This document shows, piece by piece, positions 49,628 to 57,008 of a stretch of DNA of 64,000 bases (positions are counted from its first letter, which is position 1; each line of letters begins with the position of its first letter). Origin of the DNA: UBA3839 sp902776985 (GTDB lineage: Bacteria; Bacteroidota; Bacteroidia; Bacteroidales; Bacteroidaceae); contig CACYSD010000004.1 of assembly GCA_902776985.1 (NCBI GenBank), positions 1 to 64,000 of the forward strand. Reading direction: 5' to 3'. The notes under the pieces are model-generated. The model was not told where the DNA came from and made no database searches. It saw nothing but the letters and a program-made list of their open reading frames with translations. The translations under genes and the position numbers were made by a program.

Positions 49628-50019
49628 AGCACGAACAGCCGTTTCGACATCAGAGCGTGTGGAACCGTGAGTTCAGGCAGGTTGATCTGCAGATCACCAT
49701 ACATCAATATATCTATGTCGATGGGACGGTCGTGATATACGGCTTTTCCTCCTTCAGAACTGGATTTCTGCTTACGTCCCATTTCCCTTTCTATAGCCTG
49801 TGTAGCAGCAAGCACTTCAAGTGGCTCCATCTTTGTTTCCACAGCAACACAGCAGTTAAGAAACGGATGTTCACTCTGAAATCCCCACGGCTCGGTTTCT
49901 ATCATAGACGACTGAGCCACCACCATGCCAACGGTGCCGGCTATACGGTCAATCGCATCATTTAGCAACTGCCTGCGATCACCAAGATTACTGCCGAGAG
50001 AGAGGAAGAGAAGACCCAC
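49534..50019 (-). CDS. folK: HPPK (2-amino-4-hydroxy-6-hydroxymethyldihydropteridine pyrophosphokinase)
   Basis: 161 residues when started at the GTG at 50019, the usual length. FLSLGSNLGDRRQLL near the N-terminus and DRPIDIDILMYGDLQ are the HPPK signatures. It makes the pyrophosphorylated pterin for folate synthesis. The start is unusual: no ATG lies near, and the GTG is part of a REP-derived GGGGTGGGTCT. An in-frame ATG at 50202 lies upstream of the likely promoter (50164-50171) and would add 61 poor residues. It overlaps the convergent TatD gene by 94 bp. Confidence 0.85.
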   Translation of the reverse strand: MGLLFLSLGSNLGDRRQLLNDAIDRIAGTVGMVVAQSSMIETEPWGFQSEHPFLNCCVAVETKMEPLEVLAATQAIEREMGRKQKSSSEGGKAVYHDRPIDIDILMYGDLQINLPELTVPHALMSKRLFVLQPLAEIANDVIVPGTEMSVGAMLRALEAEL

Positions 50020-50069
50020 CCCCTCAGCAGACCCACCCCCAACCCCTCCTAAGGTAGGGGAGTAGTTAG
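50011..50069. repeat. REP-like element 6 (at folK start)
   Basis: GACCCACCCCCTCAGCA then a full element GACCCACCCCCAACCCCTCC-TAAGGTAGGGGAGTAG. The head is partly duplicated and carries the folK GTG. Inverted pair with element 7; both divergent promoters lie between them. Confidence 0.75.
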
Positions 50070-50148
50070 TCCCATGCGGATTATTAACAATCAATGGTAA
50101 AAACGTAAATAAATATAAATTGTAAATAGTTAAATCGCAAATATTTCT

Positions 50149-50156
50149 TAACTTTG
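50149..50156 (+). promoter_or_regulatory. TAnnTTTG promoter for radical SAM-oxidoreductase pair
   Basis: TAACTTTG followed by CCCAC, 131 bp before the ATG at 50287; the leader would contain REP element 7. Confidence 0.55.
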
Positions 50157-50163
50157 CCCACTG

Positions 50164-50171
50164 CAAATATA
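50164..50171 (-). promoter_or_regulatory. TAnnTTTG promoter for folK
   Basis: TATATTTG on the minus strand, 145 bp before the GTG; the leader would contain REP element 6. Confidence 0.45.
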
Positions 50172-50229
50172 ATGCATTTATTTCATTTGGTAAATTATTC
50201 ACAATAATTCTTCCCTTAATATAGCAGAT

Positions 50230-50278
50230 AACTAGCCCCTCCCTTGGGAGGGGTTGGGGGTGGGTCTGCTGGGTCTTC
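50230..50278. repeat. REP-like element 7 (before radical SAM start)
   Basis: CCCCTCCCTTGGGAGGGG core, then GTTGGGGGTGGGTCTGCTGG-GTCTT head facing the radical SAM ATG 9 bp later. Confidence 0.8.
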
Positions 50279-50286
50279 TTTTATAT

Positions 50287-51342
50287 ATGTACAGCATTTC
50301 AGATTATATACACAACGGTTTTCTTTATCTCAATAACACGCTGCGGCCGCGACATAAACGGCTGAGCCAACTCATGCTCTACAGCACTACTGTTTGTCAG
50401 TCGCGCTGTAAGCACTGTTCCATCTGGCAGAAGCCTGCCGAACATCTGTCGCTCGACGATATCAAACGTATCATGCAGAGCAAGTGTGTCACCCGCCGTA
50501 CCGTGGTTGGACTTGAAGGTGGTGAGTTTGTTCTCCATCCCGAGGCTGAGGCTATCATGGAGTGGATGCAGCAGAACCATCCCAACTACACGCTTCTGAC
50601 CAACGGCCTTGCAACAAAGAAAGTGATTGACTGTGTGCGTAAATACACACCCAGCCATCTCTTCATTTCGCTCGACGGACCAAAGGAAACATACAAGGAA
50701 ATGCGTGGACGTGACGGTTTTGATCACGTCATAGAAGTGGTTGAGACACTGAAGGACGAGATTCCCACTTCACTTATGTTCTGCCTCTCTCCGTGGAACA
50801 CCATGAAGGATATGGAATATGTCATTGAAATAGCCAAGAAATACAATATCGATGTACGCATCGGCATCTATGGCACAATGGCGTTCTTCGACACCACCAG
50901 CGAAATGCTTACAGCCGACAACTTCACCAGTCAGATTCCCAAGAACATCCACGACACCCAGGAAAACTACGACTTCGTGGCTCTCTATGAGCAGTGGCGC
51001 AAGGGCAATCTTCGCCTGCGCTGCCAGAGCATCCTTTCCGAACTGGTTATCCACAGCAACGGCGATGTGCCTATCTGCCAGAATCTTGATGTGGTGCTCG
51101 GTAATATTCACGAGAACAGCCTCGATGAGATTTTCAACGGGAAGCATACCAAAGCCACCCATTGCAAATACTCGCATGAATGTAACGACTGCTGGATCAA
51201 CTTCCACCGTAAGTATGATATCATCCTTTTGCGCAATTTCGAACGTCTCATGCCTAAATGGCTGATTGAGAAATTCTATGGCAAATACCAATGGAGCGAC
51301 AATCCTAAACAGACATACCGCAAATACCTGAAAAGTCTATGA
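50287..51342 (+). CDS. Radical SAM protein with C-terminal cysteine cluster
   Basis: 351 residues from MYSISDYIHNGFLYLNN (an upstream TTG at 50254 would translate part of the REP). The [4Fe-4S]-SAM motif is CQSRCKHC (CxxxCxxC, about residues 39-46), followed by EGGEFVLHPE and FISLDGPKETYKEMRG. The C-terminus has a further cysteine set (DVPICQNLDVVLGNI, HCKYSHECNDCW), typical of SPASM/twitch auxiliary cluster enzymes. It overlaps the next gene by 4 bp. Substrate unknown; such enzymes modify peptides or sugars. Confidence 0.85.
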   Translation: MYSISDYIHNGFLYLNNTLRPRHKRLSQLMLYSTTVCQSRCKHCSIWQKPAEHLSLDDIKRIMQSKCVTRRTVVGLEGGEFVLHPEAEAIMEWMQQNHPNYTLLTNGLATKKVIDCVRKYTPSHLFISLDGPKETYKEMRGRDGFDHVIEVVETLKDEIPTSLMFCLSPWNTMKDMEYVIEIAKKYNIDVRIGIYGTMAFFDTTSEMLTADNFTSQIPKNIHDTQENYDFVALYEQWRKGNLRLRCQSILSELVIHSNGDVPICQNLDVVLGNIHENSLDEIFNGKHTKATHCKYSHECNDCWINFHRKYDIILLRNFERLMPKWLIEKFYGKYQWSDNPKQTYRKYLKSL

Positions 51343-52364
51343 TACAACACCTGATTAAACGCTACAAACAAATGCGCAGCGAAGCTTTCCTTCGCAACTG
51401 CTACACAGCACAATATGCTTTCATAGGACTCGGCAACCACAGCCTTACCAACCTCTATCCTGTGCTTCAATACCTGCAGGTTCCACTGCGCTATATCTGT
51501 GTGACAAGTGAGAAGAAACGTTTGCTTGTAGAGAAGAAATACCAGGGTGTACGGGCAACTACTTCCATCGATGAAATCCTCAACGACAAGGAAGTGAAGG
51601 CGGTATTTGTAGCTACATCTCCATCATCACAATTCGGTATCGCCAAACGTGTGCTCGAGGCAGGTAAAGCCCTCTTTGTGGAAAAACCACCCTGCTCCTC
51701 ACTTGAACAGCTCGACCAGCTCATTGCCGCTGCAAAAGAGCATCATGTAGGCATCACTTGTGTAGGTCTACAGAAACGCTATGCTCCTGCCGTTGTGCAA
51801 TTGTGCAAGGTTCTGAAAGGCGAAAAAATCATAAACTACGACCTGCATTACCAGACAGGTCTCTATCCTGAAGGCAACGCCCTTCTCGACCTCTATATCC
51901 ATCCGCTCGACCTTGTCACTCATCTTTTCGGAAGTGCAACCGTCGTGTCGCAGAAACAACTTGACAATCAGTCGCTTCTGCTTATGCTTCAGCACAATAA
52001 TGTGGCAGGAACACTGGAACTCTCGACCAATTATTCATGGTTGCAAGCCAACGAGTCGCTGCATGTCTGCACCAATAATCATGTTTACGACCTTGAGCAG
52101 ATGGAAAAACTCACACAGACCGACAAACAAAGTTCTCTGTTCGGAGTACCTATGGAGAAAGTGCATCCGTCTGTGCCACAGACCCGTATCCTGTTCTCCC
52201 GCAACAACTTCACACCAGTTCTTGCCAACAATCAGATCTACACTCAAGGCTTCTTCGGTGAAGTTAAGTCGTTTGTCGATGCTGTTGAACATGGCAGCAA
52301 AGGTATTCTCACCTCCCTTTCTGACGTAAGAAAGACTTTTGAAGTGCTTTTTGCAATCTCTTGA
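51339..52364 (+). CDS. Gfo/Idh/MocA-type oxidoreductase
   Basis: 341 residues. The N-terminal Rossmann domain is somewhat degenerate (YAFIGLGNHSLTNLYPVLQYL), followed by VFVATSPSSQFGIAKRVLEAGKALFVEKP, the family's EKP catalytic-Lys motif, and DLYIHPLDLVTHLFGSA with the conserved His/Asp. It likely oxidises or reduces a sugar or related compound with NAD(P). Coupled by 4 bp to the radical SAM gene. Its last five codons and stop lie inside the second copy of the 180-bp palindrome element, so the C-terminus may be altered. Confidence 0.85.
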   Translation: MIQHLIKRYKQMRSEAFLRNCYTAQYAFIGLGNHSLTNLYPVLQYLQVPLRYICVTSEKKRLLVEKKYQGVRATTSIDEILNDKEVKAVFVATSPSSQFGIAKRVLEAGKALFVEKPPCSSLEQLDQLIAAAKEHHVGITCVGLQKRYAPAVVQLCKVLKGEKIINYDLHYQTGLYPEGNALLDLYIHPLDLVTHLFGSATVVSQKQLDNQSLLLMLQHNNVAGTLELSTNYSWLQANESLHVCTNNHVYDLEQMEKLTQTDKQSSLFGVPMEKVHPSVPQTRILFSRNNFTPVLANNQIYTQGFFGEVKSFVDAVEHGSKGILTSLSDVRKTFEVLFAIS

Positions 52365-52528
52365 TTCTCAGCGAGAAATTTTGATGTAAAATTTTTTCGT
52401 TTCATCAAAAGTTTGATGTCGTAGCATCAAACTTTTGATGGCGAAGTATAAAATATTTGATGGCGTGACATCAACTTTTTGATGCTTCGCCATCAAATTC
52501 ATGATATCAAAGCATCAATTTCCCGACT
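52349..52528. repeat. 180-bp element with six 16-bp palindromes at 22-bp period, copy 2
   Basis: Units start at 52403, 52425, 52447, 52469, 52491 and 52513, exactly 22 bp apart, with linkers TCGTAG, GCGAAG, GCGTGA, CTTCGC and TCAAAG. Aligns without gaps to 9671-9850, including the TTTTGATG half-site 24 bp before unit 1. Its left 16 bp contain the oxidoreductase stop codon. The rest of the gap to miaB holds a 7-bp tandem and a promoter. Confidence 0.85.
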
Positions 52529-52562
52529 TTTTTATCATAAAAAAACTGCAAGGAAGAATATT

Positions 52563-52590
52563 ATTCTTCATTCTTCACTCCTCATTCTTC
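52563..52590. repeat. 7-bp tandem ATTCTTC
   Basis: ATTCTTC, ATTCTTC, ACTCCTC, ATTCTTC, ending 10 bp before the miaB promoter. Confidence 0.55.
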
Positions 52591-52599
52591 ATTTTTTTG

Positions 52600-52607
52600 T
52601 ACCTTTG
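52600..52607 (+). promoter_or_regulatory. TAnnTTTG promoter for miaB
   Basis: TACCTTTG followed by CAGCG, 46 bp before the ATG at 52653. Confidence 0.6.
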
Positions 52608-52652
52608 CAGCGAATTTATTAAATTGGTGTGAAATGCGCCCTTATTTCGCTG

Positions 52653-53975
52653 ATGAAGAAACTATATATAGAGACATACGGATGTCAGATGAACGTAGCC
52701 GACAGTGAAGTCATTGCATCTATTATGAAAATGGCAGGCTACGAAACTATCGACACTATTGACGATGCTGACGCCGTTTTGCTCAACACCTGTTCGGTGC
52801 GCGACAATGCCGAGCAGAAAATCCTTAACCGTCTTGAAGCGCTCAACGCACTCCGCCAGCGACGCAACGGCAAACTCATTATCGGAGTCGTGGGTTGTAT
52901 GGCAGAGAGAGTTAAGGAAGACCTCATCGAAAATCATCATGCAAACCTCGTTGCTGGACCTGACGCCTACCTCTCGCTGCCCGAACTCTTTGCGGCAGCA
53001 GAACTCGGCCAGCCTGCTATCAACGTGGAACTCAGCACAACGGAAACCTATCGTGACGTGATGCCACAGCGTCTGCACAGCAACCATGTCAGCGGATTCG
53101 TAAGCATCATGCGTGGTTGCAATAATTTCTGCCACTACTGCATCGTTCCCTACACCCGTGGACGTGAACGTTCACGCGACGTGGAAAGCATATTAAAAGA
53201 GGTTGGAGATTTGCGCGACCGCGGCTTCAAAGAAGTAACCCTGCTCGGGCAGAATGTGAACAGCTATCATCTTCCGGGAAATCCGGAAATTCCAGATTTT
53301 CCGGCTTTATTAAAAAAAGTGGCTGAAACCTATCCTGAGATGCGAATCCGCTTCACCACCTCTCATCCAAAGGATATGAGCGATGAGACGCTGCGCGTGA
53401 TTGCAAGCCACGATAATATCTGCCGACACATTCATCTGCCTGTTCAGAGCGGAAGCAACCGCATACTTCAGCTGATGAACCGCAAGTACACACGCGAGTG
53501 GTATCTCGACCGAGTTGCAGCAATCCGCCGGATTATTCCTGACTGCAGCATAACCACAGACATCTTCGTGGGTTATCACAGCGAGACAGAGGAAGACCAC
53601 CAGCTTTCACTATCACTTATGCGTGAGGTTGGTTACGACAGTGCATTTATGTTCAAATACAGCGAACGTCCGGGAACTTACGCATCACGCCATCTGCCCG
53701 ACGACGTACCAGAGGACGTAAAGCTCCAACGTCTCAACGAGATGATTGCATTGCAGAACGAACTCTCTGCAGAAAGCTACAAGAAAGATATCGGCAAAGA
53801 ATTCATAATACTTGTTGAAGGAGTCAGCAAACGTTCGCGTGAACAGCTCTTCGGACGCACAGGCCAGAACAAAGTCGTGGTTTTCGACCGCGGAAATCAC
53901 CACATCGGTGACTTCGTCAAGGTAAGAATCACCGAAGCCTCCTCAGCAACACTAAAAGGAATAGAAATAGCTTAA
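52653..53975 (+). CDS. miaB: tRNA-2-methylthio-N6-dimethylallyladenosine synthase
   Basis: 440 residues from MKKLYIETYGCQMNVADSE; an upstream ATG at 52629 would add eight residues. The N-terminal MTTase domain has cysteines in YGCQMN, NTCSVR and VVGCMAERV, the radical SAM motif is MRGCNNFCHYCIVPYTRGRE, and a C-terminal TRAM domain ends the protein (FILVEGVSKRSREQLFGRT). It methylthiolates A37 in tRNAs reading codons that begin with U. Length and motifs are normal. A 10-bp tandem repeat fills the gap to ftsX. Confidence 0.95.
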   Translation: MKKLYIETYGCQMNVADSEVIASIMKMAGYETIDTIDDADAVLLNTCSVRDNAEQKILNRLEALNALRQRRNGKLIIGVVGCMAERVKEDLIENHHANLVAGPDAYLSLPELFAAAELGQPAINVELSTTETYRDVMPQRLHSNHVSGFVSIMRGCNNFCHYCIVPYTRGRERSRDVESILKEVGDLRDRGFKEVTLLGQNVNSYHLPGNPEIPDFPALLKKVAETYPEMRIRFTTSHPKDMSDETLRVIASHDNICRHIHLPVQSGSNRILQLMNRKYTREWYLDRVAAIRRIIPDCSITTDIFVGYHSETEEDHQLSLSLMREVGYDSAFMFKYSERPGTYASRHLPDDVPEDVKLQRLNEMIALQNELSAESYKKDIGKEFIILVEGVSKRSREQLFGRTGQNKVVVFDRGNHHIGDFVKVRITEASSATLKGIEIA

Positions 53976-53978
53976 AAG

Positions 53979-54028
53979 CCTAGGCAATCCTAGGAAAACC
54001 TAGGCACTCCTAGAAAAACCTACAACAA
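53979..54028. repeat. 10-bp tandem CCTAGGCAAT between miaB and ftsX
   Basis: Five units at exact 10-bp period: CCTAGGCAAT, CCTAGGAAAA, CCTAGGCACT, CCTAGAAAAA, CCTACAACAA. It begins 3 bp after the miaB stop and ends 2 bp before the ftsX ATG. Core palindrome CCTAGG. Confidence 0.8.
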
Positions 54029-54030
54029 CA

Positions 54031-54906
54031 ATGGCAAGGAAATATAAGAAATCTGCTCTTTTCAAGACACAGTTCTTCACTACATGGCTCAGCACTACCC
54101 TCGTGCTTGTGCTCCTTGGAATCATAGTAACGTTTGTGCTTGTGGCACGTAGCCTATCCGACTATGTTCGCGAAAACATCAACGTCACCGTTCTCCTTGA
54201 GGACGATCTTGACACGGCACGAGTGAAAGACATTACAAAGCAGATAGAACTGAAACCCTATGCAAGGACCGTGGAGTATATCTCGCAGGAGCAGGCTCTC
54301 AAGACCTTGCAGGAAGAACTTGGTGACAATCCCGAGGAATTCCTTGGTTATAACCCACTCACAGCATCGTTCGAAATTAAGATCACGGCTGACTATGCCA
54401 ACAACGACAGCCTTGCTTTAGTTGCCGAACAATTGCAAAAAGAAGACTTCGTGGTGGATGTGCTTTACGAAAAGGAACTGACTGCCGCAGTCAACCGCAA
54501 CCTGCAACGACTCAGTCTTATCCTGCTTATCGTTGCCTCGGTTTTCACGTATATCTCTTTCCAGCTCATCAACAACACCGTACGTCTTACCATCTTCGCA
54601 CGAAGATTCTCCATCAACACCATGAAGTTGGTTGGTGCATCGTGGGCTTTCATCTGCCGACCATTTATACAAAGAGCACTTTTACTGGGAGTAATTGCAG
54701 CAGTCTCAGCCTCAGCTCTTCTGTTCTTCGGCATACACTCACTCAAGCAATATGAACCCGAAATAACAACCGTTGTAACATACCAGACGCTTGCCATCGT
54801 TGGAGCTGCTGTATTCTGCTTCGGAATTCTAATAACCACGCTCTGCACCTACGTCTCACTTCGACGCTACCTTCGCATGAGCAGCAATGAGTTGTATCAT
54901 ATATAG
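54031..54906 (+). CDS. ftsX: Cell division protein FtsX
   Basis: 291 residues. Four hydrophobic segments (about 23-43, 167-187, 208-230, 254-276) with a periplasmic domain between the first two (VRENINVTVLLEDDLDTARV, RTVEYISQEQAL). NTMKLVGASWAFICRPFIQRALLLG matches the family's third-helix region. With FtsE it controls peptidoglycan hydrolases at the septum; no ftsE gene is adjacent, the usual situation in Bacteroidetes. The stop is followed by REP element 8. Confidence 0.92.
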   Translation: MARKYKKSALFKTQFFTTWLSTTLVLVLLGIIVTFVLVARSLSDYVRENINVTVLLEDDLDTARVKDITKQIELKPYARTVEYISQEQALKTLQEELGDNPEEFLGYNPLTASFEIKITADYANNDSLALVAEQLQKEDFVVDVLYEKELTAAVNRNLQRLSLILLIVASVFTYISFQLINNTVRLTIFARRFSINTMKLVGASWAFICRPFIQRALLLGVIAAVSASALLFFGIHSLKQYEPEITTVVTYQTLAIVGAAVFCFGILITTLCTYVSLRRYLRMSSNELYHI

Positions 54907-54947
54907 AAGACCCTCCCCCGACCCCTCCCAAGGGAGGGGAGTAGTTA
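54907..54947. repeat. REP-like element 8 (directly after ftsX stop)
   Basis: The stop TAG is followed at once by AAGACCCTCCCCCGACCCCT and CCCAAGGGAGGGGAGTAG. Unpaired in this window. Confidence 0.8.
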
Positions 54948-54963
54948 CCACCATCCGGATTAA

Positions 54964-55003
54964 AACTCAAAAACTTAAGAACTTAAAAACTCAAAAACTC
55001 ACA
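54964..55003. repeat. Octamer tandem AACTTAAG/AACTCAAA before DUF3098 start
   Basis: AACTCAAA, AACTTAAG, AACTTAAA, AACTCAAA, AACTCACA, ending one base before the ATG at 55005. Same family as 10193-10216 and 11871-11916. Confidence 0.7.
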
Positions 55004-55004
55004 T

Positions 55005-55229
55005 ATGGCATTTAATAAAATCAACTACATCCTGCTGATTGTAGGATTTGCAATCGTAGTGCTCGGATTCATCCTGATGTCCGGTGCACCAACTACTGAA
55101 GAGGCTTTCAACCCTGACATCTTCAGCACACGCCGTGTTGTCGTTGCTCCATTAGTCTGTCTCTTTGGCTTTATCTTCGTCATCGTAGCAATACTTTGGA
55201 AGGGAAAGGAGAAAGATGGATTGGATTGA
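55005..55229 (+). CDS. DUF3098 small membrane protein
   Basis: 74 residues with two helices (about 8-27, ILLIVGFAIVVLGFILM, and 45-66, VVVAPLVCLFGFIFVIVAIL) and a short loop containing FNPDIFSTRR. The DUF3098 family is regularly found between ftsX and uppP in Bacteroidetes, as here. It overlaps uppP by 14 bp. Function unknown; a role in cell-envelope growth is inferred from this conserved order. Confidence 0.85.
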   Translation: MAFNKINYILLIVGFAIVVLGFILMSGAPTTEEAFNPDIFSTRRVVVAPLVCLFGFIFVIVAILWKGKEKDGLD

Positions 55230-56058
55230 AGCCCTGTTAATGGGCATTTTTCAAGGACTTACGGAATATCTTCCGGTAAGTAGCAGCGGTCACCTTGCAT
55301 TGGCAGGTGAACTGCTCGGAGTGACAGACCCCGATAAGGTGATGATGTTTACGATTGCCGTACACGTTGCAACCGTACTCAGCACATTAGTAATATTATG
55401 GAAGGAAGTGGCATGGATATTCAGTGGACTCTTCAAGACAGGAAACGCAATAGTTCCGTCACGCTACGGCATCCGAAAACTCAATGAGGAGCAGAACTAT
55501 GCGCTCGCCATTATCATTTCGATGATTCCTGTTGGTATCGTTGGATTCTGCTTCAAGGATCAGCTTGAAGCCTATTTCTCAAATCTCCTGCTTGTTGGAG
55601 TATGTCTCCTGGTAACAGCAGCACTTCTTGCATTCACCTTCTTTGTAAAGGGACGCAGCAAGGAACACGTGTCGTTCGTTGACGCATTTATAATAGGTAT
55701 TGCCCAGGCTGTTGCGGTTCTTCCTGGTATTTCACGCTCTGGAAGCACTATCGCCACTGGTCTCATGCTTGGAAACAGCAAGGAACGTCTGGCACAGTTC
55801 TCCTTCCTCATGGTGATTCCTCCAATCCTCGGTGAGGCTCTCTTGGACGTCAAGAAGATGATGGAAACAGGAATAGAAAGTGCCATGGCTGGCATCAGCA
55901 CTACCGCACTCGTTGTAGGGTTCATTGCCGCATTCGTTACCGGTTGCATCGCCTGCCGCTGGATGATCAACATAGTTAAGCGAGGCAAACTCATCTACTT
56001 CGCAATCTATTGCGCGATTGTGGGTATTATAACTATAATATATTCATTATCTAATTAA
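55216..56058 (+). CDS. uppP: Undecaprenyl-diphosphatase
   Basis: 280 residues, about eight membrane helices. Active-site motifs GLTEYLPVSSSGHLAL and VLPGISRSGSTIATGL are complete. It dephosphorylates undecaprenyl pyrophosphate to recycle the lipid carrier of peptidoglycan and surface glycans. The start overlaps DUF3098 by 14 bp, and truB follows, in the common Bacteroidetes order ftsX-DUF3098-uppP-truB-queA. Confidence 0.95.
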   Translation: MDWIEALLMGIFQGLTEYLPVSSSGHLALAGELLGVTDPDKVMMFTIAVHVATVLSTLVILWKEVAWIFSGLFKTGNAIVPSRYGIRKLNEEQNYALAIIISMIPVGIVGFCFKDQLEAYFSNLLLVGVCLLVTAALLAFTFFVKGRSKEHVSFVDAFIIGIAQAVAVLPGISRSGSTIATGLMLGNSKERLAQFSFLMVIPPILGEALLDVKKMMETGIESAMAGISTTALVVGFIAAFVTGCIACRWMINIVKRGKLIYFAIYCAIVGIITIIYSLSN

Positions 56059-56065
56059 TTAAACT

Positions 56066-56971
56066 TTGGAATCCCATAGCTCTGAACATCTATCTACTCC
56101 CCTCTCTCAGGGAGAGGGGCAGGGGGTGAGGCTTCCCCTCTCTTGGGAGGGGGAAGGGGGAGGGTCTGCTATCCTATCCTTCAACAAGCCCTATGCGGTG
56201 ACGTCGTTCCGCATAGTCTCAAGGGTAAGAGGAATTCTCAACCACAAGTTGGGAATTAAGAATCCTAAGAAGGGCTTGAAGGTTGGACATGCTGGAACTC
56301 TTGACCCCCTCGCTACAGGAGTGCTGATAGTATGTACGGGAAAGGCAACCAAGCAAATTGACCAGCTGCAAGCAGGAACCAAGGAATATATAGCTACTTT
56401 GCGACTGGGAGCAACTACTCCTTCGTTCGACCGCGAAACCGAAGAAGACCAGACCTTTCCTACCGAACATATCACCAGGGAAATGGTGGAGCAGGTACTG
56501 ACGAAGTTTGTAGGACGAATCGAGCAAGTGCCACCACAGTTCTCCGCAGTGAAAGTTGACGGCAAACGTGCTTTCAAGCTTGCAAGACAAGGTGTGGATA
56601 TAGAACTGAAACCAAAGGTTCTCATAATTGACGAAATCGAACTGCTCGACTGTCATCTTTCAAGTGAAAACGGTGTCAAGCCTACACATATTAATATTAA
56701 GCAGCTCACAGAAGACAGCCTTGCACAACTTCAAGAGGAAAACAAAAATGCTGCAACCCTCTTCGCACCATCCATCACCCTGCGTATAGTTTGCAGCAAA
56801 GGCACATATATCCGTGCACTTGCACGCGACATAGGAGAGGCACTTGGCAGCGGAGCCTACCTCACAGCACTCTGCCGCACCCGAATCGGAGACTATAAAC
56901 TGCAAGATGCTCTCAACATAGCAACCTTCCAGCAATTGGTTGATGATAATGCTATCGTCTTAACTCCTTAA
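56066..56971 (+). CDS. truB: tRNA pseudouridine-55 synthase
   Basis: The TruB core begins at ILSFNKPYAVTSF and includes KVGHAGTLDPLATGVLI with the catalytic Asp, KVDGKRAFKLARQG and GTYIRALARDIG. It makes pseudouridine 55 in tRNA. The start is uncertain: no ATG lies in frame before the core. The frame opens at a TTG at 56066 (301 residues), and a GTG at 56126 is another choice (281 residues). Residues between the TTG and the core (TPLSQGEGQG, LPLSWEGEGGG) are translated from two REP elements. So repeat insertion has replaced the original N-terminus, or an unusual start is used. Confidence 0.9.
   Translation: MESHSSEHLSTPLSQGEGQGVRLPLSWEGEGGGSAILSFNKPYAVTSFRIVSRVRGILNHKLGIKNPKKGLKVGHAGTLDPLATGVLIVCTGKATKQIDQLQAGTKEYIATLRLGATTPSFDRETEEDQTFPTEHITREMVEQVLTKFVGRIEQVPPQFSAVKVDGKRAFKLARQGVDIELKPKVLIIDEIELLDCHLSSENGVKPTHINIKQLTEDSLAQLQEENKNAATLFAPSITLRIVCSKGTYIRALARDIGEALGSGAYLTALCRTRIGDYKLQDALNIATFQQLVDDNAIVLTP
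56096..56169. repeat. REP-like elements 9 and 10, tandem, inside the truB 5' end
   Basis: Two copies in the same orientation: CCCCTCTCTCAGGGAGAGGGGC with AGGGGGTGAG (56096-56130) and CCCCTCTCTTGGGAGGGG with AAGGGGGAGGGTCT (56132-56169). Both are in the open frame leading into truB. Confidence 0.75.
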
Positions 56972-57008
56972 CTTCTGAAAATTGACATAATACAATCATA
57001 TAACTTTT

